From NCBI RefSeq assembly GCF_014193695.1, contig NZ_JACHZR010000008.1, positions 124,001 through 188,000 on the forward strand: DNA of 64,000 nt, in the 5' to 3' direction. This document shows, piece after piece, positions 8,632-15,804 of the stretch. Made by a program: the position numbers and the translations under genes. The notes beneath the pieces are model-generated. The model was not told the DNA's origin, did not search any database, and saw only the letters and a list, made by a program, of their open reading frames with translations. Origin of the DNA: Rhizobium sp. BK316 (GTDB lineage: Bacteria; Pseudomonadota; Alphaproteobacteria; Rhizobiales; Rhizobiaceae). Within the stretch, counting starts at the first letter, position 1. Each line of letters opens with the position of its first letter.

Positions 8632-9236
8632 CAGTCACCGCCCTCTGATGTGGTCAATTTTATAATCCTGACATCTTGAATGGTCGCGACATTGCAGCGG
8701 TTTCCAGGCTGCAGGTTGTCTTTTGATAAGGCCCAAGATGAGATTTTTGTTTCGCTTTTGCCTGGATATGAAAGCGTTACCTCGTAGAGTCGCCATCCAA
8801 AAACAATGAGAAGCGGGTTGAGGATCAACTGCCCCGATCTGTAGGTGATGACAAACATCCAACCCAAGAAGATAAGTAACCCAACAAGTTTTCCCGTATC
8901 CTTATATTCAAGGCTCATGAACGAAACGACATACGGAAGCGTATAAGCCATCAGCTCGGCTGGAATGTACTTAGCCTCTTCGATGTCTACGGGTATTTTC
9001 GGTTTTACCGTCGCTAGAACCCCTAAAGAAAACAATAGGCAGATTAAGCAAACGGCGAAAATAATTAGGGAAAGCGCCCCATTTTGGAGAGGAACAACGC
9101 ATTTCCCTGTGCCAGGAGGCCAACAAAACGGAGCCCACAACAAATCATAACGATAGTCTTGGGCAAGAAGGATCAAGCTCAGGGGAAAATATGAGCCAAT
9201 AAATACAGTGAGTGATGCTACAAACCTGAATTGCAA
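8631..9236 (-). CDS. kwaA: Kiwa anti-phage defence membrane protein KwaA
   Basis: A 201-residue protein with four predicted membrane helices (about residues 6-24, 53-75, 93-107 and 115-140) and a soluble C-terminal tail of about 60 residues. The length, N-terminal helix with SYFPLSLIL, long loop with paired cysteines (FCWPPGTGKC) and immediate linkage to a DUF4868 protein are what is known for KwaA. KwaA forms the membrane-embedded part of Kiwa and senses phage at the envelope. The start is a TTG at 9236 with AAAGGGCGG about 12 bases upstream; no in-frame ATG precedes it, so the exact start is uncertain. It is the promoter-proximal gene and is divergent from ku. Confidence 0.75.
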   Translation of the reverse strand: MQFRFVASLTVFIGSYFPLSLILLAQDYRYDLLWAPFCWPPGTGKCVVPLQNGALSLIIFAVCLICLLFSLGVLATVKPKIPVDIEEAKYIPAELMAYTLPYVVSFMSLEYKDTGKLVGLLIFLGWMFVITYRSGQLILNPLLIVFGWRLYEVTLSYPGKSETKISSWALSKDNLQPGNRCNVATIQDVRIIKLTTSEGGD

Positions 9237-9362
9237 TTCTCGCGCCCGCCCTTTCTTGCAATATGCACGAGGCCGGTTGCAAATGCGAGGGATGACTACC
9301 TAAAATGAACAGCTTTTGACTGCAACACCCCTCATCTCGCGAAATAATACTTGCATTGATTC

Positions 9363-9387
9363 GGAACGAATCGCCTCTGGAACGATT
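9363..9387 (+). promoter_or_regulatory. Candidate RpoE2/EcfG general-stress promoter of the ku operon
   Basis: GGAAC at 9363-9367 is followed after 18 bases by TT at 9386-9387. This matches the GGAAC-N18/19-TT consensus reported for Sinorhizobium meliloti RpoE2 and lies about 36 bases before the first ku ATG. A second GGAAC sits at 9379. The consensus is short, so this is only a candidate. Stress or stationary-phase control would suit Ku, which acts when no sister template is available. Confidence 0.4.
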
Positions 9388-9400
9388 GAGTCGCGACTCA
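9387..9400. promoter_or_regulatory. Perfect 14-bp palindrome before ku
   Basis: TGAGTCGCGACTCA is a perfect 14-base palindrome 22 bases before the ku ATG. It overlaps the predicted -10 side of the stress promoter, which is where a repressor would bind. No regulator is recognised. Confidence 0.35.
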
Positions 9401-9422
9401 GTGTTTCGGGGAGTAACGCGTC

Positions 9423-10325
9423 ATGCCAAGTGGTCACCGCGCTCAGTGGAAGGGGTTCATCAAGTTTGGCGAAGTAAGCTGCGGTGTCGGCCTTTATACT
9501 GCTGCCAGCACATCCGAGCGGATCACGTTCAACACCATCGATAAAGCCACCGGCAACCGCGTGAACCGCGTGTTCGTCGACAGCGATACCGGCGACCCGG
9601 TGCCACGCGAAGCTCAGGTCAAGGGGTTCGAGATCGAGAACCACCAGTACATCATGATCGATCCCGAAGAAGTGACCGCCGTCATTCCGGAGAGCAACAA
9701 GACGCTGGAGATTGAAGCGTTCATCCCCTGCTCGGACGTGGACGACGTCTATTTCGACAAACCCTATTATCTCACCCCGACCGACAAGGTTTCCGAGGAT
9801 GCCTTCACTGCTCTACGGGATGGCATGCGCAAATCGAAGGTCGCGGCGATTGCGAGAACGGTACTGTTCCGGCGCATGCGGACAGTGCTTATCCGCGCTC
9901 ATGGGAAGGGGCTGATCGCGACCACCCTGAATTACGACTATGAGGTCCGGTCGAGTGCGAAAGCGTTCGAAGCGATGCCGAAGATCAAAATCGAGGGTGA
10001 AATGCTCGATCTCGCCAAGCATATCATTTCCACGAAGAAGGGCAGCTTCAATCCGGCCGAGTTCGACGACCGCTACGAGAGCGCTCTGGCGGAACTCGTC
10101 AAAGCGAAGATCGAGGGGCGCTCTCTGCCGCAGAAGAAGCCGGTCAAGGTATCGCAGCCTAACGAACTGCTGGCTGCGCTGCGTGAGAGCGCTGGCATGA
10201 TGAAAGCGACCCAGAAGCCCAAGCGCACGGCCGCCAACGCTAATGCAGGCGCGAGCCGTGAGAAGGCCCGCCGTGCATCGCCGAAATCTCGGACTGCGTC
10301 AGCTGGGCACCGCAAAGCGAGCTGA
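9423..10325 (+). CDS. ku: Ku-like DNA end-binding protein (NHEJ), first copy
   Basis: A 300-residue bacterial Ku protein: a homodimer or heterodimer ring that binds DNA double-strand ends and recruits ligase LigD. The Ku core starts WKGFIKFGEVSCGVGLYTA and contains the expected VNRVFVDSDTG, KGFEIENHQYIMIDPEE and FDKPYYLTP motifs; these match the same positions in the second Ku gene. The C-terminus is a long lysine/arginine/alanine-rich tail (about residues 255-300), which in other Ku proteins helps DNA binding. GGGGAG precedes the ATG. The second ku starts 11 bases after its stop, so they form one operon. No ligD is seen in this window. Confidence 0.95.
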   Translation: MPSGHRAQWKGFIKFGEVSCGVGLYTAASTSERITFNTIDKATGNRVNRVFVDSDTGDPVPREAQVKGFEIENHQYIMIDPEEVTAVIPESNKTLEIEAFIPCSDVDDVYFDKPYYLTPTDKVSEDAFTALRDGMRKSKVAAIARTVLFRRMRTVLIRAHGKGLIATTLNYDYEVRSSAKAFEAMPKIKIEGEMLDLAKHIISTKKGSFNPAEFDDRYESALAELVKAKIEGRSLPQKKPVKVSQPNELLAALRESAGMMKATQKPKRTAANANAGASREKARRASPKSRTASAGHRKAS

Positions 10326-10336
10326 GGAGATTAGTC

Positions 10337-11161
10337 ATGGCACCGAGACCGTACTGGAAGGGCTATCTCAAGCTTTCGCTGGTCACCTGTCCAGTGGCGA
10401 TGTCACCAGCCACCAGTGAAAGCGAGAAGGTTCGATTCCACACGCTGAACAAGGAGACGGGCAATCGCGTCGTCTCACAATACGTGGACTCGGTAACCGG
10501 CAAGCCGGTGAAGGATCAGAACGAGGCAAAAGGCTACGCTCGCGGTGAGAACGATTACATCATTCTGACCGACGACGATCTCGACGCAGTAGCGTTAGAA
10601 ACCGTTCGAACCATCGATATCGAGAAGTTCGTTCCGAGAGACAGCATCGAATGGGTCTACTTTGAAAAGCCCCATTATCTGATGCCGGATGATCCGGTCG
10701 GCCACGAGGCCTTCGCCGTTATCCGCGATGCGATGGCGGCCGAGAAAGTCGTCGGCGTTTCCCGGTTGGTCATTGGCCGCCGCGAACGAGCCGTGATCCT
10801 CGAACCCCGTAGTGAAGGCATCGTTCTCTGGACTCTGCGGTTCGGCGATGAGGTTCGGCCGGAAGATAGCTACTTCGAAGACATCGACGAGGAAGCGGAC
10901 CCGGACTTAATCCCGCTGGTGCAGCAACTCATTAAACAGCGCACGAAAAAGTGGTCTCCGGCCATGGTGACAGACCCGATCCAGGAAAGTCTGCTGAAGA
11001 TCATCGCTGAGAAGAAAAAGGCGCTGATGCCCAGGACGAAATCAAAAGGCGCGAACAAGGGGACAAAGGAAGAGCCCTCTTCGAACGTCATCAACATCAT
11101 GGACGCGCTGCGCAAGAGCATGGAGGCTGAGCTTCAGGGCCGGAAGCACACCAAGCGCTGA
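10337..11161 (+). CDS. ku: Ku-like DNA end-binding protein (NHEJ), second copy
   Basis: A second, divergent Ku of 274 residues directly after the first, with GAGGAG before its ATG. It has the same core (WKGYLKLSLVTCPVAM, VRFHTLNKETGNRV, FEKPHYLMPDDPVG) but a different C-terminus: a short basic stretch followed by NVINIMDALRKSMEAEL, the conserved tail segment often seen in Ku proteins that partner LigD. Tandem non-identical Ku genes occur in S. meliloti, where pairs can act as heterodimers. By that analogy these two may form a heterodimeric Ku; this is inference. Confidence 0.94.
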   Translation: MAPRPYWKGYLKLSLVTCPVAMSPATSESEKVRFHTLNKETGNRVVSQYVDSVTGKPVKDQNEAKGYARGENDYIILTDDDLDAVALETVRTIDIEKFVPRDSIEWVYFEKPHYLMPDDPVGHEAFAVIRDAMAAEKVVGVSRLVIGRRERAVILEPRSEGIVLWTLRFGDEVRPEDSYFEDIDEEADPDLIPLVQQLIKQRTKKWSPAMVTDPIQESLLKIIAEKKKALMPRTKSKGANKGTKEEPSSNVINIMDALRKSMEAELQGRKHTKR

Positions 11162-11188
11162 GATGGGCGGTCAGGGCAGTGCTGGTTC

Positions 11189-11602
11189 CTAAAATGTGGG
11201 ATCATCGCCTCGGGATAATGATCCGAGCCGCTCTTGCGTCTCCCGACGCCAATCTTCTCTATCCTGCTTTAAAGCGAGCCCGAAGAGGAACTCGTCGAAT
11301 CCATTTGGAAATTTCCGATGTATTTTGAGGTCACGATGACGAACTCCGGACTCATGAAACATCACCCAATCATACCCCATTGACCTAGCGAATTCGAAGA
11401 CGTCCAAGATGTCCGCTCCATTAAACGGGTCCAGACTGGGCGAAAGATCAAAAAACTCGCACTTGCAGAACCAACCTTCGTACGCTCCGTACGGTCCTCC
11501 AGGAAAAGGCCAATAATAGGGATTGACCAACGCAAGGTAGCGAGCAGAGTCGATATCGAGATGATCGCTGCTCACAGAGAGGCAACCAAGCGGCAGGTCC
11601 AT
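11189..11602 (-). CDS. DUF5983-like hypothetical protein
   Basis: A 137-residue protein convergent with the second ku. I chose the ATG at 11602 because AAGGAAG lies 6 bases upstream; a longer frame begins at 11620. It has CLSVSSDHLD near the N-terminus, a central GWFCKCEFFD strand and AILDVFEFAR-type helix (written DILDVFEFARSMGYDWVMFH) with a following strand. This layout resembles DUF5983 proteins, whose function is unknown and which are often found on mobile elements. The resemblance is from pattern only. Confidence 0.55.
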   Translation of the reverse strand: MDLPLGCLSVSSDHLDIDSARYLALVNPYYWPFPGGPYGAYEGWFCKCEFFDLSPSLDPFNGADILDVFEFARSMGYDWVMFHESGVRHRDLKIHRKFPNGFDEFLFGLALKQDREDWRRETQERLGSLSRGDDPTF

Positions 11603-11714
11603 TATGCTTCCTTTCATCACCCTGATGTGGTGTGCGCTGACGAATCAGTGACAATAATTTCCGAAAAAGAGCGGTTGCTCGGTCTGCTCGCCTACGCTAT
11701 TGGAGGGATGTTGT

Positions 11715-12010
11715 GTCCACGTAGCTCAGCAGGATAGAGCACAGGATTCCTATGAAATTGGGGGTTGCGCATGGAAACGGCGCAATCGATCTGCTCAAAG
11801 TCGGGGAACGCTTCGCTGGTCTTTCAGCATGCCAATCCCGAGCCAAGCTCCAGGGAAACCTGGTGAAGGTGTAGAGACTGGATGGGCAGCGCCTAAAGGT
11901 CCTCGGACCCATGGTGAAGGGACAGTCCAGACCACGAACGCTATGCGGCGGCGAAAGTCGAAGTGGTATGAATCCTGGGGTCGGAGGTTCGAATCCTCTC
12001 GTGGACACCA
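11715..12010 (+). tRNA. tRNA-Arg(CCU) interrupted by a group I intron
   Basis: The exons are 11715-11751 and 11971-12010. Joined, they fold into a normal tRNA. The acceptor stem is GTCCACG with CGTGGAC, then A and an encoded CCA. The D stem is GCTC/GAGC, the anticodon stem CAGGA/TCCTG with loop TTCCTAA (anticodon CCU), and the T arm GGAGG-TTCGAAT-CCTCT. The intron splits the anticodon loop directly after the anticodon. Self-splicing introns in exactly this tRNA are known from Agrobacterium tumefaciens and other proteobacteria. tRNA 3' ends are common island integration sites, and recombinase genes begin 64 bases downstream. Confidence 0.92.
11752..11970 (+). ncRNA. Group I self-splicing intron in tRNA-Arg(CCU)
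   Basis: About 219 nt. The 5' exon ends in U (CCU) and the intron ends in G (GTATG before AATCCTG), as required for the P1 U-G pair and terminal G of group I introns. The conserved core is visible: an R-like element GGTGTAGAGACTGGATGG around 11867-11886 and an S-like element GAAGGGACAGTCCA around 11915-11929. These would form P7 and the guanosine site. No reading frame for a homing endonuclease fits inside, so it is a minimal ribozyme. Confidence 0.88.
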
Positions 12011-12073
12011 TCAGCGCCCCGATGGCAGCGACACTTTGGACGGCGGGAAGCATGACCGCTGAAGGTGATGACA

Positions 12074-12748
12074 TCATAGCGCTCGGATAGCTTCCAAGGT
12101 CTTTTTGTCCATGATAAGTCGGCCAGGCCTGACTACACGGCTCAGGCGTAGACCGCTCTCATCCTCTACCAGGAGACTGTCCGGGTCTTTCCAGCTGGCT
12201 ACCCATTTGCGGATTGGCCCCATGCTGACAATCTGATTTTCAAATCCGTCAGCTGGCTGATTCCAGGAGGTTTTGGCATATAACGTGCCCTGTGGGACCA
12301 TCTGTGCCGTTTCATGCCTGTGACGATCCAGCTCAACTTCGAGCCGCAACACTTTGGCACGTAAAATCGCGATTGTTGCTCCAGAGTCCGGACCTCCGTT
12401 TTTCGGAATATTGTCCGTCAGCGCTCGCTCCAGAAGCTCGTTTGCGAGCAGATGAATGATCTGGTAGTAAGCACCTCGCCAAACAGCAACCGTCTTACGA
12501 TAGTAGTTTTTCAGCGTCTGACGGGCTGGAAACAAGGGATACATAAGCTTGCCCCGCTCCAATATATTGTCGTAGTTCGGTTCAAGCGGAGGCTTTTGCG
12601 TCACCAAAAACTCGCCTATCGACGCAATTTTCTCGACGTTGGCGCGAGACGTATCAGTTTTGGCTTCTTCGGACTTGACGACCGCAGATAGTTCCCCCGC
12701 CGTCTGCAAGACGGTGGCGATAGCTTTTTTCACACCATCCCGTTTCAC
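12074..12748 (-). CDS. Small third protein of the recombinase trio (TnpC/GmtX-like)
   Basis: A 224-residue protein from a GTG at 12748 that overlaps the stop of the upstream recombinase by four bases (GTGA). It has a helical N-terminus (VKKAIATVLQTAGELSAVV), a central segment with KLMYPLFPARQTLKNYYRKT, a coiled-coil stretch (AILRAKVLRLEVELDRHRHE) around residues 130-150, and a C-terminal part ending KKTLEAIRAL. No catalytic motif is seen. TnpC of Tn554 and GmtX are small partners of paired tyrosine recombinases; its place and coiled coil suggest the same role. I assign it by context rather than sequence identity. Confidence 0.65.
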   Translation of the reverse strand: MKRDGVKKAIATVLQTAGELSAVVKSEEAKTDTSRANVEKIASIGEFLVTQKPPLEPNYDNILERGKLMYPLFPARQTLKNYYRKTVAVWRGAYYQIIHLLANELLERALTDNIPKNGGPDSGATIAILRAKVLRLEVELDRHRHETAQMVPQGTLYAKTSWNQPADGFENQIVSMGPIRKWVASWKDPDSLLVEDESGLRLSRVVRPGRLIMDKKTLEAIRAL

Positions 12749-15700
12749 GAGCGAACTCCCGACTGGCCTTTGGAAGCGCTTCGCGGCCCACTTATCAACG
12801 CCGGTTGTGAAAGGGTAGGAAGCGGCATCAATTCCAGGGCGTTGAAAATTTCTGCAAAACCGAGGCTTGCAGGCGTCACGGTCCCATCTTCTAGCGCAAT
12901 CAGTTGTTGTCGGTCGATCTTGGACATGATCGCATTCGCGGTCCGAACGTAGTCGGCCTTCTTCTCTTCTGGTGTCCGCGCGTTCAGCGATATTGGACTA
13001 TAACCCGCCTCGACCATCAGATTGTCGACAGCGTGTTTGAAGCTCGCCTCGGCTTCCGCATCGAACATGCCTGTGTAAAGTTCGGCCGTTCGAACTATCC
13101 TAGTTAGGTGTTCGAAGTCGGAGATTGGCACCCACTGATCAGGCAATGCTCCTTCTGTCCATTGGTCTAGCGCATTCTCAGGATGTACCAGCTTTCGGCC
13201 GCCTGACGTTCCATCACCCTCGGTATAGTCGCCCCGTTCCAAGACCCGAAGTTGCTCGATATAACGCTGCCCGTAGGCAATGCTCTTACTTATGGCGGTC
13301 TGTGCTCCGACGATATCGTTCAGATTTGCATTCAGGGAACGTATCTGCTGATCGCGATTAACACTGTCAGCCGATGCAAGATCGAGATGTGAAGGTTGCT
13401 CCAGTTGATGAAGCTTTGCCTCTAGCTCGATATACCTACGAGCGAGCACTAGGTTTCGCCGCATTTGAAGCTCGCCGTGGTCATAGAACGCTTCGATGTA
13501 CGAGGGATCGGTCATCAGATGCCTGCAGAGGATGCAATTGCCCGTTTCTACGGACTCATAGACTGATCTATCCACCCCGTTCCTGATATCGCGCCGTATG
13601 CATTCACCGCCATCGTGGCAACGCTGCCCCATCCAGGGGCATATTCCCAGGTCGCGCTCTACCCACAGATTTTTGTCAGCCCGATACGCAGCCTGTACAG
13701 CATCTTCCGATCCACCGACCGTCCTCCGTCGGGCCTGCTCGAAGGACATCCTTTTGAGACTTTCGATCCCAATGTCTTGAGTGCCCGACCCATGCTTTGC
13801 TCGGAAGTCGGTCATCATGTCGGAGTAGTATGCAGGATCGTTTTTGTTGTACCTGGAAGTCATGAGCACAGTGGCATGGCCAACCAGAAGTCTGCTGACA
13901 ACGGATATAGGGACGCCCGCTTCCAGCATCAGCGTAATGCCAGCTACTCTCATGCCGTGCGGCATGTAATCGCAAAGGATCGGTTTGCCTTGTTTGTTAA
14001 CCGTGACGAAATAGAGGGCCAGCTCCGGCGAAACACGAGCGTTATACCGATTTTGCGTCTCCAGCATCCCGTCGAGCCAGAACTGTCGGAATACATGCTT
14101 GTTAACCGGCAGCCCACCTTTCTGACTATTTTTCGGCGGAAGCCGAAAAACCGGAAAGATGTCTGGAAATCGGTTGAGATAGTTTTTGTCATAGTGTTTA
14201 AGCTCGTCGCGGTATACCGCAGCCTTAATCGGCTGTGATAGCGGGACCCAGCGCTCTACCCATTCACACACTCTGGCCAACATATTGTGCGCCGTCTCGT
14301 TCTGCCACGGAACGACAAAAGGGCGGCCAGTTTTGTTTGTATTAAAGTAGAAACCAGTAATATTCGGATTCCTGGTTCTTCGAGCATAGCCACGGGGCTC
14401 CTTGGACCTGAGGGTGCGTTTCCAGTAGCCCGCATTGGATGACCAGTTCGCTTTCTCCCAACGCATTTTGCGCCCGTCGAAACGCGCGATATCTCCCTCT
14501 CCGGTGTCCATAGTAAGGAGTTGTATGAAGCGTTGAGGAATCTCAAAAGGAAAAAGGAACAGCGTGGGTAGAACTGGACAATAACGTTCAGCTCCTTCCA
14601 AGAAAAAGTGGCACATTTCGTGCCTGCCGGGCCACCCATTCTCTCCTTCCAGCAATATCTCCTGCCAAATCGCATAGAGCACAGGTGGAAGTGGATTTGA
14701 CGAGGCCTCGCCTGAATCGTTGATCTGTCCGCTTTTGCTCAGTCCAACGGTATAATTCTTCAATTCCTGATCTGACACCAGCGGATATATCCGCTTCCCA
14801 GCGTCGATCAGACCGCTTACCTCTGCAACATATTCCGAGAACCGTTTGATGTCGGAGAATTCGGTCCGCGCACTCCCACTGAATTCCTTCTGCTTGTTTG
14901 TCTTCCTACTTCGCAGAATGAAATCGATGAAGCTGTTATCTCTCTTTGTTGAAAGGAACACTGCGGGATCGATCACTTCCTCGCAACTGAACTCAGAATT
15001 CAGATACATCAGCAATCGACCCATCGCGGGGTGCGGCGCTTTGGACCTCGGCGGTACAGACCTTCGCCAGTCGTCATAGAGATTTCTCCAACCTTTCAAA
15101 TGCTCGGGCGGCATCGCGAAGAGGTTGATAGGAATCGAGCCAGTCCCATTTTTAAAAACACTGTCCCTTCGGTCTGCTCTGTAAAATTGTCTGAGTTCCT
15201 GGCTTTCAAACAGATGGCCCAGGACCCGAGCCATCTCTCGTAGAAACTTGCCGGGCCGGTCATAGGTGGTGCCCCAAAGGTCCAGCCGTTTAAAACTCCT
15301 CAGCTCGGGGACACTGAAACTCGTGAGGATCGCTAAGAAATCGCTGACCTTCAAATCTTTGGAAGATTTTGCGCCGCTCACCGACATCGCGATTGCTGCG
15401 ATGAGCCTATGAAACACCGCCAGGTAATGTCTCTTGTTTGCATCGTCGACAAAACCACTCAGCTGGTCGCGAGGAATACCGTTCTCAGCGAAAAGCTTCA
15501 TCAATGATTTTGCTAAAGGAAGGGATTCGATGCATATCTCCACCGTCCGCGAAGATACGACCTTTTCCGCCTTCCATCCGAAGGTCGCAATCGGCAGTCT
15601 GACCAGACCCTTACGGTTCATTTTGCATAGGAACCTGGTGTTATCTTCAATCATAGGAATGGAGGAACTGGATTGGCCCCTAGCGATCCTATGCCTCTCG

Positions 15701-15804
15701 AATTCCGGAAGACCCGTGATTTTTTCGTACGCGGCAGAGATGAAGTCGTCCAGTTCACAATCTTCGACCTCAAGATCGTTTCCAAGATTCAATTTTACGG
15801 CCAC
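12745..15804 (-). CDS. Large tyrosine recombinase of the trio (TnpB/GmtZ-like)
   Basis: A 1019-residue protein whose central part holds a complete tyrosine-recombinase active site: R425 (IPQRFIQLL), H616 and R619 (PHGMRVAG), H643 (LLVGHATVLMTS) and nucleophile Y652 (SRYN). The 400-residue N-terminus probably contains core-binding and extra domains. After the catalytic domain lies a cysteine cluster, C722, C729, C735, C757 and C760 (CX6CX5C...CX2C), which looks like a metal or Fe-S site and is not part of simple integrases. Start is GTG at 15804, sharing one base with the TAG of the preceding gene. It likely works together with the smaller recombinase. Confidence 0.85.
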   Translation of the reverse strand: MAVKLNLGNDLEVEDCELDDFISAAYEKITGLPEFERHRIARGQSSSSIPMIEDNTRFLCKMNRKGLVRLPIATFGWKAEKVVSSRTVEICIESLPLAKSLMKLFAENGIPRDQLSGFVDDANKRHYLAVFHRLIAAIAMSVSGAKSSKDLKVSDFLAILTSFSVPELRSFKRLDLWGTTYDRPGKFLREMARVLGHLFESQELRQFYRADRRDSVFKNGTGSIPINLFAMPPEHLKGWRNLYDDWRRSVPPRSKAPHPAMGRLLMYLNSEFSCEEVIDPAVFLSTKRDNSFIDFILRSRKTNKQKEFSGSARTEFSDIKRFSEYVAEVSGLIDAGKRIYPLVSDQELKNYTVGLSKSGQINDSGEASSNPLPPVLYAIWQEILLEGENGWPGRHEMCHFFLEGAERYCPVLPTLFLFPFEIPQRFIQLLTMDTGEGDIARFDGRKMRWEKANWSSNAGYWKRTLRSKEPRGYARRTRNPNITGFYFNTNKTGRPFVVPWQNETAHNMLARVCEWVERWVPLSQPIKAAVYRDELKHYDKNYLNRFPDIFPVFRLPPKNSQKGGLPVNKHVFRQFWLDGMLETQNRYNARVSPELALYFVTVNKQGKPILCDYMPHGMRVAGITLMLEAGVPISVVSRLLVGHATVLMTSRYNKNDPAYYSDMMTDFRAKHGSGTQDIGIESLKRMSFEQARRRTVGGSEDAVQAAYRADKNLWVERDLGICPWMGQRCHDGGECIRRDIRNGVDRSVYESVETGNCILCRHLMTDPSYIEAFYDHGELQMRRNLVLARRYIELEAKLHQLEQPSHLDLASADSVNRDQQIRSLNANLNDIVGAQTAISKSIAYGQRYIEQLRVLERGDYTEGDGTSGGRKLVHPENALDQWTEGALPDQWVPISDFEHLTRIVRTAELYTGMFDAEAEASFKHAVDNLMVEAGYSPISLNARTPEEKKADYVRTANAIMSKIDRQQLIALEDGTVTPASLGFAEIFNALELMPLPTLSQPALISGPRSASKGQSGVRS

